A stretch of 64,000 nucleotides of DNA from Pseudomonas sp. CHM02 (GTDB lineage Bacteria; Pseudomonadota; Gammaproteobacteria; Pseudomonadales; Pseudomonadaceae), in NCBI RefSeq assembly GCF_000612585.1, contig NZ_JFCA01000019.1, positions 51,806 to 115,805 of the forward strand, given 5' to 3'. Positions 18,601-27,184 of the stretch are shown in pieces; the first letter of the stretch is position 1; every line of letters starts with the position of its first letter. The position numbers and the translations under genes are program-made. Below the pieces are notes generated by a model. The model worked only from the letters and a program-made list of their open reading frames with translations, searched no databases and was not told the origin of the DNA.

Positions 18601-19150
18601 TGGTGTAGCGCCCAGCGGTGTCGAGCAACACAGCCTGATCGGTAAACCACCAATCGCAGTTACGCGTGCCGCCAACACCACGCACGGCGCCGGCGCCCAA
18701 CTGCGCGGCCAGCGGGAAGTGCAGGCCGGAGTTGACCAGCGCCGTGGTCTTGCCCGAACCCGGTGGGCCGATGATCACGTACCACGGCAACTCGTAGAGG
18801 TTGCGGCGTTCATCGCCACCCAGTTTGGCCTTTTTCAGCAGCGCCAGGGCCTCGTCCATGCGCTGGCGCAGGGTGGTGAGTTCTTCGGCGGTGGCGACGC
18901 TGTTGGGGTCGGCCGGGGTTTCGGCGGCCAGGCTGCGCATCACTTCGGCGGCCTGGCGACGGGCCTGGATGATGCGGAAAACGCGGTAGGCGAGCCACAC
19001 CGCGAACACCAGGATGATCAGCGCCCAACGCCGGCCTTCCGGCACCAGCACATCGAGCAACGGCCCGACAAACCAGATGATCAGGCTCAGGGCGATCAGG
19101 CCCAGCACGGGGATCACCCAGCGAATCATGAAACTGAAAAACGCCTTCAC
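15650..19150 (-). CDS. tssM: T6SS membrane-complex protein TssM (IcmF)
   Basis: This 1166-residue inner-membrane protein has two N-terminal spans (about residues 8-30 and 42-60), a cytoplasmic NTPase-like domain with an intact Walker A at 128-135 (GPPGSGKT), a third span near 440-462 and a large periplasmic part ending in the IcmF C-terminal domain. With TssL and TssJ it forms the trans-envelope complex. The start is GTG 19150 in a GTGA overlap with the tssL stop, giving MKAFFSFMIRWVIPV. Length is standard. Confidence 0.95.
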   Translation of the reverse strand: MKAFFSFMIRWVIPVLGLIALSLIIWFVGPLLDVLVPEGRRWALIILVFAVWLAYRVFRIIQARRQAAEVMRSLAAETPADPNSVATAEELTTLRQRMDEALALLKKAKLGGDERRNLYELPWYVIIGPPGSGKTTALVNSGLHFPLAAQLGAGAVRGVGGTRNCDWWFTDQAVLLDTAGRYTTQDSNSTVDKAAWLGFLDLLKKQRSRRPIDGAFIAISLSDLLLGTDAERAAHAAAIRLRIQELYTQLGVRFPIYLMLTKLDLVPGFMEFFDNLSKEERAQVWGMTFTLDDGKNSDSPLAHLQSEFAGLEQRLNERLVERLQQERDPARRDLIYGFPQQFGALKDCLQSFLEGVFKPNAFEERVLLRGVYFTSGTQEGSPIDRLIGAMAQSMNLDRQHLARQSGTGRSYFIEKLFTAVAFAERGLVGVNPKVERRRKWIARGVLAATVALVVVVSGLWWVSYRANQAYIAQVDQKVAPLGQTVQNLSPAQREVLAVLPLLNAVKNLAGDSPSWSEGLGLYQGDMLEAESASVYRKLLIAVFAPRLVTRIEEQLHGGGNSDFLYEGLKAYLMLADTEHYDPDFIKAWIALDWDRNLPRDLPADQRQALAGHLQSLFERHPPNARLDPRLIDDLRRQLQQLPVAQRVYDRVKRQKLPEGIPDFRINEAAGRDAALVFSRKSGKPLGEPLSGFFTAKGYRQAFLLSSLNQTGTLAEEQWVLGQAQADQQNVVSLAADVRRLYFQDYQRQWDALLADIDFVPITSVAQAADVLRVISGPTSPLKKLLVAVAKETDLQAEERQLAAKGVPVEGGVDKLKERLGSLLGQEQPTANAPAAADDPVTAHFAELNGIVSKNEGEPAAIDGLLTDMNALYVQVSAMVGASGDALLGEAKNQAAAAATRVSLNAERQPPLVQGMVKSVVNSTTNSMMGGVRNQLNAAWVSEVVNVYRQSLAGRYPMSPGSARDATLDDFGQFFGVGGVMDNYFRKYLQPYVDTSAQTWRWQPGAAQKLGIAPGVLQTFQRAAAIRDAFFRAGGTQPIVRFELKPVSMDPTITQFLLDLDGQQLSYDHGPSRPVAMQWPNPGSIGVVRISIMPPSASGRSGVTLDGPWAWFRLLEQSDLTAGNSPDRFNLRLRVDGASIAYELRANSAFNPFKSRVLSGFSLPERL

Positions 19151-20436
19151 TCGACGCCCTCCGCCAGTACGGTGATTTCAACCCGACGATTGCGGGCACG
19201 GCCTTCGGCGGTGGCGTTGGTCGCCACCGGCTCGGTGTCGCTTCGGCCCTCGGCGCTGAAGCGGTCCGCCTGGCCGGTCTTGGCCGCGAGGATTTCCAGC
19301 ACCGACTTGGCCCGCGCTTCGGACAGCGCCCAGTTGGACGGGAAGCGCAGCGTGGCAATCGGGCGGTTGTCGCTGTGCCCGGTCACCCGCACCTGGCCCT
19401 TGACCTTGCGGATGGCGTCGGCGATGCGCAGCATCAGTGGCTGGTAGTCATCGACGATGCTGGAGCTGGCGGACGCAAACAGTTCATCGCCACGGATGGT
19501 GACCACCGAACGGTCGACCGCATCTTCCACGGCGACACGCCCAGCCTTGATGTCTTCCACCAGGAAGCCGGCCAGGCGCGGGCGCTCGATGACTTTGGGC
19601 TGCGCCACCGGACGGTCGATGGCCTGCACCGGGATCTCGCCCAGGGCATGGATATTCTTGAACACCGGCTCGGCATCCGACGCCAGCTTCATGCGCAAGC
19701 CGAACAGCAACGCCAGCAACAACGCCAAGCCGATGGCCACGGCGATCCACGGCGGCATGAATTGCGCCAGGCGATCACGGGCCACGGTCACCCCACGCCA
19801 GTGCGGCGACAGCTCACGCTCATGTTCACCCCGCGCACTGCGAATGGCGGCGGCGGTGCGTTCGCGCAGGGTTTCCAACTGGCTGCGACCGTCGTTCATC
19901 ACGCGGTAGCGGCCTTCGAAACCCAGGCACATGCACAGGTACAACAGCTCCAGCAGGTACAGGCGTTCCCGCGGGCTTTGCAGGCAGTGGTCGAGCAACT
20001 GGAAGACTTTTTCACCGCCCCAGGCTTCGTTATGCACGGTGATCAGCAGGCTCTGCTTGCCCCAATCACTGGTGCTGCCCCAGGGCGTGCTCAACACTGC
20101 TTCATCCAGCGCGGTGCACAACGCGTAACGGGCCAGCAGCACTTCGTTGCGCGCAATGCCGGCCGCTTCGGCGCGCTCTTCGAACTGGCGCAGGTAGGCC
20201 AATAACTGCGCGCGCAGGCTAGCGGGTGCCGGGTGGGCGATGGTGTTGCGCAGGCGCGTCAGCAATGCCAGCAAGGGGCCGGCGGCACTTTCCAGCGGGT
20301 TGAGGCCCTGGCTCTTGCCGGTGAGCATCGGCGCGGCCGGCATGGCCAAAGGCGAAGGTTCGGCACGCACAGGTTCCGGCGCCCGGCCACCCGGACGCGG
20401 CATGAACTGGGTGCGGTCATCATCATTGGGATGCAT
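19147..20436 (-). CDS. tssL: T6SS membrane-complex protein TssL with OmpA-like domain
   Basis: This 429-residue protein joins a DotU-type cytoplasmic domain (about residues 45-215), one membrane span (about 226-247) and a C-terminal OmpA-type peptidoglycan-binding domain (about 305-427, with GHSDNRPIATLRFPSNWALS and GRSDTEPVATNATAEGR). This extended TssL anchors the secretion complex to the cell wall without a separate accessory protein. It lies 6 bp after tssK and overlaps tssM. Confidence 0.95.
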   Translation of the reverse strand: MHPNDDDRTQFMPRPGGRAPEPVRAEPSPLAMPAAPMLTGKSQGLNPLESAAGPLLALLTRLRNTIAHPAPASLRAQLLAYLRQFEERAEAAGIARNEVLLARYALCTALDEAVLSTPWGSTSDWGKQSLLITVHNEAWGGEKVFQLLDHCLQSPRERLYLLELLYLCMCLGFEGRYRVMNDGRSQLETLRERTAAAIRSARGEHERELSPHWRGVTVARDRLAQFMPPWIAVAIGLALLLALLFGLRMKLASDAEPVFKNIHALGEIPVQAIDRPVAQPKVIERPRLAGFLVEDIKAGRVAVEDAVDRSVVTIRGDELFASASSSIVDDYQPLMLRIADAIRKVKGQVRVTGHSDNRPIATLRFPSNWALSEARAKSVLEILAAKTGQADRFSAEGRSDTEPVATNATAEGRARNRRVEITVLAEGVE

Positions 20437-20442
20437 CGCGGA

Positions 20443-21777
20443 TTATCCTCGGATCGCCCAGAAGGCCAGGTTCAAGCCCGGGAACTGCCCGGCGATGTGG
20501 AAAGCGAAGCCACCGGAGTTGCCCAGCTGTTGCCAGGCCTCGCTGCCGCGATCCAGCTCGTAATAGGTGGAGCCTGCGTGGTACGGCAGTTGGCGTGGCG
20601 CCACCGGCAGAGGCAACAGGCTGATGCCCGGCAGTTGCAGGTTGACCAGGTCGCGGATGTGCTCCACCGAGCCAACCTTGCTCTGCTGGCCGAAGCGCGC
20701 GCGCAGGGTTTCGCCGGGGACATCGGCACGCACCACCAGGATGAAACTGGCGTTGTCGAGCAGGGTCTTGTCGGCCAGCATCGCCACGTGCACGCCGTAG
20801 GCTTTCTCGACAATCGGGATTGGCGTGGCCTTGCTGTCGATCAGCATCGACAGCGCTTCACGCAGCGCGGCCATCACCGGGGCAAAGCTCAGGGCCAGGT
20901 CGTCGTGCTGGTATTGCGGGTATTCCTGGGGGCGACGGCCCGAAGTCGAGAAGGTCGAGAACTCACCGGCCAGGCTCACCAGCTCGCTGAAAAAACGCTC
21001 CGGGTGCAGCGGGCTCAACTGGCTCAAATGCTGGATCAGCGGTTGGGCGCGGTTGACCAGTTGCAGCAGCATGAAGTCGGCAATCTCCGACGCGCCACCG
21101 GCGCCCGACGCGACCACGCGCCCCGCCAGGGCTTCGCCACGCTGGTGCAGCAGGCCGAACAGTTCGCTGCGAAACGCGGTCAGCGGTTTGCTCGCGGCGA
21201 CATCCAGCACCGGCGGGATGTACGTATCGTCGAGCACCAGCGCACGGTCGGCGCGCTTTTCCTTGATGCGCACCAGGCCGATGGCGGCGTAATCGCTGAT
21301 GCCATCCTGGGCGGTCAGCAGGCGCAGGGCACGGGAGCCCACGGCCACCGGGGCGCGGTTTTCGAACGGTGCGTTGTCGTCGCGCACTTCGCGCACCTGG
21401 CTCACGTAACGCGCCGCTTCCAGGGCCTCGCCTTCATCCACGGTATCGCGGGCGCCGGCACGCTTGAGCGGCAGCGCCAGGTACACCAGGCCGTCGCGCA
21501 GGTTGTCATCGATATTCAGCGGGCTCGGCGCCAGGTCGTCCTGGGGGATGTTGAACGGCGTACCGTCCGGCAGCAGGCCGCGCGCCGACACGATCGCCAG
21601 CTTGCCCTGGGCCAGCAGGCCCTGGTCGATCAGCAGCTCGGAAAACCCCCAGGCGCCTGCGGACAACGGGCGGCTGCGGGCGTCGATCAGGTTTTCCAGG
21701 TAACGGTCATGCTGCTGGAAGTGCTGCGTTCCGATGAACATGCCTTCCGACCAGACCACGCGATTGTTCCAGGACAT
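20443..21777 (-). CDS. tssK: T6SS baseplate-membrane linker TssK
   Basis: This 444-residue cytoplasmic protein starts MSWNNRVVWSEGMFIGTQHF, the family signature. TssK links the TssFG baseplate wedges to the TssLM membrane complex as a trimer. No enzymatic motif is expected. It sits 18 bp after tssJ and 6 bp before tssL, in the conserved J-K-L-M order. Confidence 0.95.
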   Translation of the reverse strand: MSWNNRVVWSEGMFIGTQHFQQHDRYLENLIDARSRPLSAGAWGFSELLIDQGLLAQGKLAIVSARGLLPDGTPFNIPQDDLAPSPLNIDDNLRDGLVYLALPLKRAGARDTVDEGEALEAARYVSQVREVRDDNAPFENRAPVAVGSRALRLLTAQDGISDYAAIGLVRIKEKRADRALVLDDTYIPPVLDVAASKPLTAFRSELFGLLHQRGEALAGRVVASGAGGASEIADFMLLQLVNRAQPLIQHLSQLSPLHPERFFSELVSLAGEFSTFSTSGRRPQEYPQYQHDDLALSFAPVMAALREALSMLIDSKATPIPIVEKAYGVHVAMLADKTLLDNASFILVVRADVPGETLRARFGQQSKVGSVEHIRDLVNLQLPGISLLPLPVAPRQLPYHAGSTYYELDRGSEAWQQLGNSGGFAFHIAGQFPGLNLAFWAIRG

Positions 21778-21795
21778 GGGGGCTCCGATTGCTTC

Positions 21796-22305
21796 TTATT
21801 GGGCAGGGCTGGATGGGGAAACCACGACGTCGGCGCGCACGGCACGCACATCGAGGCTGATCTGGTATTCGGTGTATTGGCGCGCAGGCACGTTGATCAC
21901 CGTGCGCCATTGCGCGCGGTCCAACTCGCGATAGCCCACCAGCAAACCGATCTGGCGCGTGGATGGGTCGAGGTCGCGCTGGATGCTCAGTTGCTCGCCG
22001 GGCTGCACCATCACTTCGTCCTGGTCCAGCAGGTCCAGGCCCAGGGTCGATTGCGCCCGGTCAGCCAGGGCGAAGTAATCGGAACGGGCGAAGGTGGCGG
22101 CGTTTTTCAGTTCGAAGATACGCACCCGCACGGGGGCAGCCTGGCCGTTGGCACCGGGGTTAAGCCCGCTGATCGCATGAAAGTGCAGCTCGACGGCGGC
22201 GGTATCCGCGTCGGCCTCGGCGGCTGTTTCGGGTTTGGCGGCATCTTTGGCACACGCCGTCAGCAGCAGCAAGGTGGCGACTGCGAGTAAAAACCTGGGA
22301 ATCAT
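21796..22305 (-). CDS. tssJ: T6SS outer-membrane lipoprotein TssJ
   Basis: This 169-residue lipoprotein has a signal peptide with lipobox LTAC (Cys18) and a transthyretin-like body (VRVRIFELKNAATFARSDYF, then QIGLLVGYRELDRAQWR). TssJ sits on the inner face of the outer membrane and binds the periplasmic end of TssM. The segment after the Cys is acidic and Ala-rich, as expected for a flexible tether. Confidence 0.94.
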   Translation of the reverse strand: MIPRFLLAVATLLLLTACAKDAAKPETAAEADADTAAVELHFHAISGLNPGANGQAAPVRVRIFELKNAATFARSDYFALADRAQSTLGLDLLDQDEVMVQPGEQLSIQRDLDPSTRQIGLLVGYRELDRAQWRTVINVPARQYTEYQISLDVRAVRADVVVSPSSPAQ

Positions 22306-22362
22306 CCTGCGTCCTCAATGACGTATTTAGCTATCCGTTAATCCATGTGTTGCGGCGCGGTT

Positions 22363-23691
22363 TTACCGACGCTGTCGTGCGCTGTGTTCTTCGTAGGCCC
22401 GGCTGAATTCGCGGCCGAACAGGTCCTGGAAGTCTTCCTGGGCCTCGCGGGAAATATTGCTGTAGAGCTCGGTGAACTGCTGCCAGTACTGGGCCTGGCG
22501 CGAGCCATTGAAAAGGCTCGACAGCCCGCCGGGCTTGCCCATGCGTTCTTCCAACTGCGCTGGCTCGAAGCGGCTGAGCAAGTGCTTGATCGCTGCTTCC
22601 ACCCCGGCCATCACTGCCAACTGGTGGGCGCGCAGATCATTGAAACTGTCGCGTACCGCGAGGTCCGGTGCCATAAACGCCTGGTTGCCGTGGCGAAGCA
22701 AAAGCAGTAACGCTTCATCGGCATTCGGGGCGAACTTCAACGGATTGTTTTCCGCCGGCTGGATCATCGTCTGCTGCATGCGGAACTCGCCCTTGAGGCT
22801 GGCGCGTGCACGCAACACGTCGATCAGGCCTTCGACCATCAGGCGGTAGCTGCGGCCGATGTTTTCCATCTGGGCCTCTGCCTGGGCCTTGTCCAGGCGC
22901 AATTGGTCAAGGCCTGCGCCGCGCAGGAAGGCTTGCAGAAGATCGGGCTGTCGGCTGTCTGCCACGGGGAGCGCCGGCTCGACCGCAGGTGGCGGCTGAA
23001 TGATCGGCGGTGGGGGTGGTGGCGGCGGCGCACTGGCAACGGGCGCTGACGTGTCGCCAAACAGGTCCCAGTCTTCGGGAATCACCGACCCCGATACGAC
23101 GGGCGTCTCGGCCACAGGCACGGCGACCGGCGTCGGTGGGCGGAAGTCGTGTTGCTCGGAAGGCACGTGGTCCGGCACGGTCGGCGGCGGCACGGCGGTG
23201 GGGCTGAGGAAATCAAACAGGTCCGGCAGCGTGTCCATCGAAGACGCACCCTGAAACTGCGGCGCGATCACGGGCACAGGCGTGGGCTTGTTCACCACGG
23301 CGCCCATCAGCGCTTCGAAACTGTTCGGCGAATCGCCGGCAAACGGCTGGCTGTCGACGGCCTGCACGTTGAAGTCGATGCGTGCCTGGATCTCGTAATC
23401 GCCGATACGGATCAGTTCACCATCTTGCAGCAGCTCGCTATTACCCCGGCGCATGCGAATACCGGATTTAACCAACTCCACACCATTGGTGCTGTTATCG
23501 GTTAAATAATAACGACCCTCTTTGTATTGAATAACGCAATGTTGTGAGGAGACCAGGCGCTCTGGGTCAGGCAATACCCAGTCATTATCCGAGCTGCGGC
23601 CGATAGCCATCGCGCCCTGGTTCATGGACTTTTCGGAGCATTGCCCAGGGGTAATCTTGTGATAACTAGTGATAGTCAAACACAGCGACAT
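22363..23691 (-). CDS. fha: T6SS forkhead-associated scaffold Fha
   Basis: This 442-residue protein has an N-terminal FHA domain (about residues 25-105, with AIGRSSDNDWVLPD, SSQHCVI and STNGVEL), a Pro-rich linker (about 150-250) and a C-terminal T6SS-specific domain. In P. aeruginosa Fha1 is phosphorylated by PpkA and dephosphorylated by PppA, gating secretion. A strong AAGGAGG site precedes ATG 23691. It is the first gene of the leftward arm, so its promoter must lie in 23692-24084. Confidence 0.94.
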   Translation of the reverse strand: MSLCLTITSYHKITPGQCSEKSMNQGAMAIGRSSDNDWVLPDPERLVSSQHCVIQYKEGRYYLTDNSTNGVELVKSGIRMRRGNSELLQDGELIRIGDYEIQARIDFNVQAVDSQPFAGDSPNSFEALMGAVVNKPTPVPVIAPQFQGASSMDTLPDLFDFLSPTAVPPPTVPDHVPSEQHDFRPPTPVAVPVAETPVVSGSVIPEDWDLFGDTSAPVASAPPPPPPPPIIQPPPAVEPALPVADSRQPDLLQAFLRGAGLDQLRLDKAQAEAQMENIGRSYRLMVEGLIDVLRARASLKGEFRMQQTMIQPAENNPLKFAPNADEALLLLLRHGNQAFMAPDLAVRDSFNDLRAHQLAVMAGVEAAIKHLLSRFEPAQLEERMGKPGGLSSLFNGSRQAQYWQQFTELYSNISREAQEDFQDLFGREFSRAYEEHSARQRR

Positions 23692-24084
23692 CTTGCCTCC
23701 TTGCTGATACTTCGCGCGCGGTCGATTCCCGGGACAGCGCCTCCCGAGACATCCCCATCAGGTCGAGCAATCGACCGTCCAAAACCTGCCAATGCCAGCA
23801 TGATCGCTGATCTTAACTGGGCTCTATGACAAAAATCCTGTCCCGGTGCGTCGTTCGACCCACCAGTCGCGCAGGTTGTTAAGCACCGCACATCTGTCAC
23901 AGAGGGCGAATAGCTTACCTTGACAAGGCATAAGTACTACACCAAAAATGCACAACTTCTTGAATACCAGTGATGGCACATTAGTGGCATCTTACTTATA
24001 TGACCAAGAAACATGCAAAGTTCCTCGCGCAACTAATGCATGAATTGCCCGCCATCTAACGGGCTGATAGGGAGATCAAATTCA
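23692..24084. promoter_or_regulatory. Divergent T6SS control region between fha and tssA
   Basis: These 393 bp separate the two T6SS arms and contain no convincing gene. The tssA-proximal half is clearly AT-richer than its surroundings. A TTGACA lies at 23920-23925 but has no good -10 at normal spacing. A sigma-54 type element lies at 23974-23989 (separate entry). The fha leader carries AAGGAGG and the tssA leader AGGGAG; both are ordinary ribosome sites but also contain the GGA core that Rsm-family repressors bind. Rsm control is an inference from P. aeruginosa, not something the sequence proves. Confidence 0.6.
23974..23989 (+). promoter_or_regulatory. Candidate sigma-54 promoter for the tssA arm
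   Basis: TGGCACATTAGTGGCA has GG and GC elements separated by exactly 10 bp. It matches the -24/-12 consensus TGGCAC-N5-TTGCA at all but one of the defined positions. Transcription would start near 24000, leaving an 85-nt leader before the tssA GTG. Several T6SS loci in other genera use RpoN. Direction and position fit, but chance matches occur. Confidence 0.5.
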
Positions 24085-25104
24085 GTGGATGTGCCGTTGC
24101 TGCTCACCGCCGTTTCCGCGACTTCGCCCTGTGGCGAAGACATGGAATATGACGCGCAATTTCTGCAATTGGAGCGTGATGCCAAGGGCCAACCCGAGCG
24201 CAGCATGGGCGACTCCATCCTGCCCGCTGAACCGCCGGAATGGCGCAGCATCCAGCAGCAAAGCCTCGACTTGCTCGCACGCAGCAAAGACCTGCGCATC
24301 ACCCATTTCCTGCTGCAAAGCGCCCTCGCTCTCCAGGGTGTGGCCGGCCTTGCAGAAGCGCTGACGCTGATCGACGCCCTGCTGCGCGACTACTGGGCCG
24401 ACCTGCACCCGCGCCTGGATGCCGACGACGATAACGACCCCACCGTACGCATCAACGCCCTCACCGGCCTGACCTGCGACACCAACATCCGCCTGCTGCG
24501 CGAAAGCATCCTCACACGCTCACGTACCTTCGGCCCGGTGACCCTGCGCGCGGCGCTCAACGCCAGCGGCCTGTTGAGCTTCCCCGATGAACAACTCGGC
24601 ACCCAGCAGCTCAACGCTGCGTTCCTCGACAGCGACCCCGAGCAACTGCAAGCCACTCGCGACGCCCTGATTGCAGCGCGTGCGGCGTGCGAAGCCATCG
24701 AACAACAGGTCAACGATCAGGTCGGTTCCGCCCAGGGCGTAGACCTCAGTGCCTTGAAGCAACCGCTCAAGCAAGCGTTGCAGATACTCAATCAAGCGGT
24801 GCCAGGCACCGCCGGCAGCAGCGAACCCGAGGCCGTCAGTGAAGACAATGCCCCCTCGGTCGACTTCGCCGCCGCCCCCGCAGCACCGCGCCCCGTTGGC
24901 GATATCGCCAGCCGCGACGATGTGCTGCGCAGCCTCGACAAGATCCTTGCGTACTACACCCGGCACGAGCCTTCGAGCCCGCTGCCGGTGCTGTTGAACC
25001 GGGCCAAGAATCTGGTGCACGCCGACTTCGCGGCCATCGTGCGCAATCTGATTCCCGACGGCATGTCCCAATTTGAAAACCTGCGTGGGCCGGACGGCGA
25101 GTAA
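24085..25104 (+). CDS. tssA: T6SS assembly protein TssA
   Basis: This 339-residue protein starts at GTG 24085 (VDVPLLLTAVSATSPCGEDMEYD) behind an AGGGAG site. The upstream ATG 24040 would add 15 residues absent from the usual family start. The N-terminal ImpA domain covers about residues 5-130 (SPCGEDMEYDAQF, HFLLQSALAL). The C-terminus (SRDDVLRSLDKILAYYTRHEPSSPLPVLLNRAKNL) is the short TssA1-type end. TssA primes and guides sheath and tube polymerisation. Confidence 0.92.
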   Translation: MDVPLLLTAVSATSPCGEDMEYDAQFLQLERDAKGQPERSMGDSILPAEPPEWRSIQQQSLDLLARSKDLRITHFLLQSALALQGVAGLAEALTLIDALLRDYWADLHPRLDADDDNDPTVRINALTGLTCDTNIRLLRESILTRSRTFGPVTLRAALNASGLLSFPDEQLGTQQLNAAFLDSDPEQLQATRDALIAARAACEAIEQQVNDQVGSAQGVDLSALKQPLKQALQILNQAVPGTAGSSEPEAVSEDNAPSVDFAAAPAAPRPVGDIASRDDVLRSLDKILAYYTRHEPSSPLPVLLNRAKNLVHADFAAIVRNLIPDGMSQFENLRGPDGE

Positions 25105-25158
25105 GCCGCCCGACTGCGCAGTAACAACACCGTCGCTCAAGCGACCAGGAGCAGCAAC

Positions 25159-25665
25159 GTGGCGAAGCAAAGTTCTCAGAAATTCATCGCGCGCAACCGC
25201 GCGCCTCGAGTGCAGATCGAGTACGACGTCGAGCTCTACGGCGCCGAGAAAAAGGTCCAGCTGCCCTTCGTGATGGGTGTGATGGCCGACCTCGCCGGCA
25301 AGCCTGCCGAGCCTTTGGCGCCGGTGGCCGACCGCAAGTTCCTTGAAGTGGACGTCGACAACTTCGACTCGCGCCTCAAGGCCATGCAGCCGCGCGTGGC
25401 GTTCCACGTACCCAACGAACTGACCGGCGAAGGCAACCTGAGCCTGGACATCACCTTCGAAAGCATGGACGACTTCAGCCCGGCCGCCGTGGCGCGCAAA
25501 GTCGACTCGCTGAACCAACTGCTCGAAGCCCGCACCCAGCTGGCCAACCTGCTGACCTACATGGACGGCAAGACCGGCGCTGAAGAAATCATCATGAAGG
25601 CGATCAAGGACCCGGCATTGCTCCAGGCACTTGCCAGCGCGCCCAAGCCTGCAGGGGACCAGTAA
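25159..25665 (+). CDS. tssB: T6SS contractile sheath small subunit TssB
   Basis: This 168-residue protein (SSQKFIARNRAPRVQIEYDV, then LPFVMGVMADLAG) is the VipA/TssB family at standard length. It forms the contractile sheath with TssC, and its C-terminal helices are remodelled by ClpV after contraction. The start is GTG 25159, spaced from an AGGAGC site. tssC begins 2 bp after its stop. Confidence 0.96.
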   Translation: MAKQSSQKFIARNRAPRVQIEYDVELYGAEKKVQLPFVMGVMADLAGKPAEPLAPVADRKFLEVDVDNFDSRLKAMQPRVAFHVPNELTGEGNLSLDITFESMDDFSPAAVARKVDSLNQLLEARTQLANLLTYMDGKTGAEEIIMKAIKDPALLQALASAPKPAGDQ

Positions 25666-25667
25666 TC

Positions 25668-27164
25668 ATGACTGACAATACCGCCCGCGAAGGCTCCCAG
25701 ATCCTGGGTGCCACCGAAGAAGCCAGCGAGTTCGCGAACCTGCTGCTGCAAGAGTTCAAGCCCAAGACCGAGCGTGCCCGCGAAGCCGTGGAAACCGCTG
25801 TGCGCACCTTGGCCGAACAGGCCCTGGCGCAAACCGACCTGGTATCCAATGACGCGATCAAGTCGATCGAATCGATCATCGCCGCCATCGACGCCAAGCT
25901 GACCGCGCAGGTCAACCAGATCATCCATCATCAGGATTTCCAGCAGCTGGAAAGCGCCTGGCGTGGCCTGCACTACCTGGTCAACAACACCGAGAGCGAT
26001 GAGCAGCTGAAGATCCGCGTGCTCAACATCTCCAAGCCGGACTTGCACAAGACCCTGAAGAAATTCAAGGGCACTGCGTGGGACCAGAGCCCGATCTTCA
26101 AGAAGATGTACGAAGAAGAATACGGCCAGTTCGGCGGCGAGCCCTACGGCTGCCTGGTGGGCGACTACTACTTCGATCAGTCGCCACCCGACGTGGAACT
26201 GCTGGGCGAGCTGTCGAAAGTCTGCGCCGCCATGCACTCCCCGTTCATCGCTGCGGCGTCGCCGACTGTGATGGGCATGGGCTCGTGGCAGGAACTGTCG
26301 AACCCGCGCGACCTGACCAAGATCTTCACCACCCCGGAATACGCGGGCTGGCGTTCGCTGCGTGAATCGGAAGACTCGCGCTACATCGGCCTGACCATGC
26401 CGCGCTTCCTGGCGCGCCTGCCGTACGGCGCCAAGACGGATCCGGTGGAAGCGTTCGCCTTCGAAGAAAACACCGACGGTGCCGACAGTTCCAAGTACAC
26501 CTGGGCCAACGCCGCGTACGCGATGGCGGTGAACATCAACCGCTCGTTCAAGCATTACGGCTGGTGCTCGCGCATCCGTGGCATCGAGTCCGGCGGCGAA
26601 GTGGAAAACCTGCCGGCCCACACATTCCCTACCGATGACGGTGGCGTGGACATGAAATGCCCGACCGAAATCGCTATTAGCGACCGCCGTGAAGCGGAGC
26701 TGGCGAAGAACGGTTTCATGCCGCTGCTGCACAAGAAAAACACCGACTTCGCCGCGTTCATTGGCGCCCAGTCGTTGCAGAAACCGGCCGAATACGATGA
26801 CCCGGACGCCACCGCCAACGCCAACCTGGCCGCGCGCCTGCCGTACCTGTTCGCCACCTGCCGTTTCGCCCACTACTTGAAGTGCATCGTGCGCGACAAA
26901 ATCGGCTCCTTCAAAGAGAAGGACGAGATGCAGCGCTGGTTGCAGGACTGGATCCTCAACTACGTGGACGGTGACCCTGCGCACTCCACCGAAACCACCA
27001 AGGCCCAGCACCCATTGGCGGCCGCCGAAGTGATCGTGGAAGAAGTGGAAGGCAACCCGGGTTACTACAACTCCAAGTTCTACCTGCGCCCGCACTACCA
27101 GCTTGAAGGGCTGACAGTGTCGCTGCGCCTGGTATCGAAGCTGCCTTCGGCGAAAAGCGCGTAA
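25668..27164 (+). CDS. tssC: T6SS contractile sheath large subunit TssC
   Basis: This 498-residue VipB/TssC protein is recognised from HHQDFQQLESAWRGLHYLV, SPIFKKMYEEEYGQFGGEPYG and the C-terminal FYLRPHYQLEGLTVSLRLVSK. With TssB it builds the sheath whose contraction drives the Hcp tube outward. Length is standard and no residue block is missing. Confidence 0.97.
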   Translation: MTDNTAREGSQILGATEEASEFANLLLQEFKPKTERAREAVETAVRTLAEQALAQTDLVSNDAIKSIESIIAAIDAKLTAQVNQIIHHQDFQQLESAWRGLHYLVNNTESDEQLKIRVLNISKPDLHKTLKKFKGTAWDQSPIFKKMYEEEYGQFGGEPYGCLVGDYYFDQSPPDVELLGELSKVCAAMHSPFIAAASPTVMGMGSWQELSNPRDLTKIFTTPEYAGWRSLRESEDSRYIGLTMPRFLARLPYGAKTDPVEAFAFEENTDGADSSKYTWANAAYAMAVNINRSFKHYGWCSRIRGIESGGEVENLPAHTFPTDDGGVDMKCPTEIAISDRREAELAKNGFMPLLHKKNTDFAAFIGAQSLQKPAEYDDPDATANANLAARLPYLFATCRFAHYLKCIVRDKIGSFKEKDEMQRWLQDWILNYVDGDPAHSTETTKAQHPLAAAEVIVEEVEGNPGYYNSKFYLRPHYQLEGLTVSLRLVSKLPSAKSA

Positions 27165-27184
27165 CCACGAATGAGCCGGCTCTT

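Noticed and set aside
20233..22290. A 685-codon plus-strand frame opposite tssL, tssK and tssJ
   Set aside because: It crosses three conserved T6SS genes and shows no recognisable domain.
23676..23900. A 74-codon minus-strand frame upstream of fha
   Set aside because: It overlaps the fha start region and lacks a leader; the region is better explained as the divergent control region.
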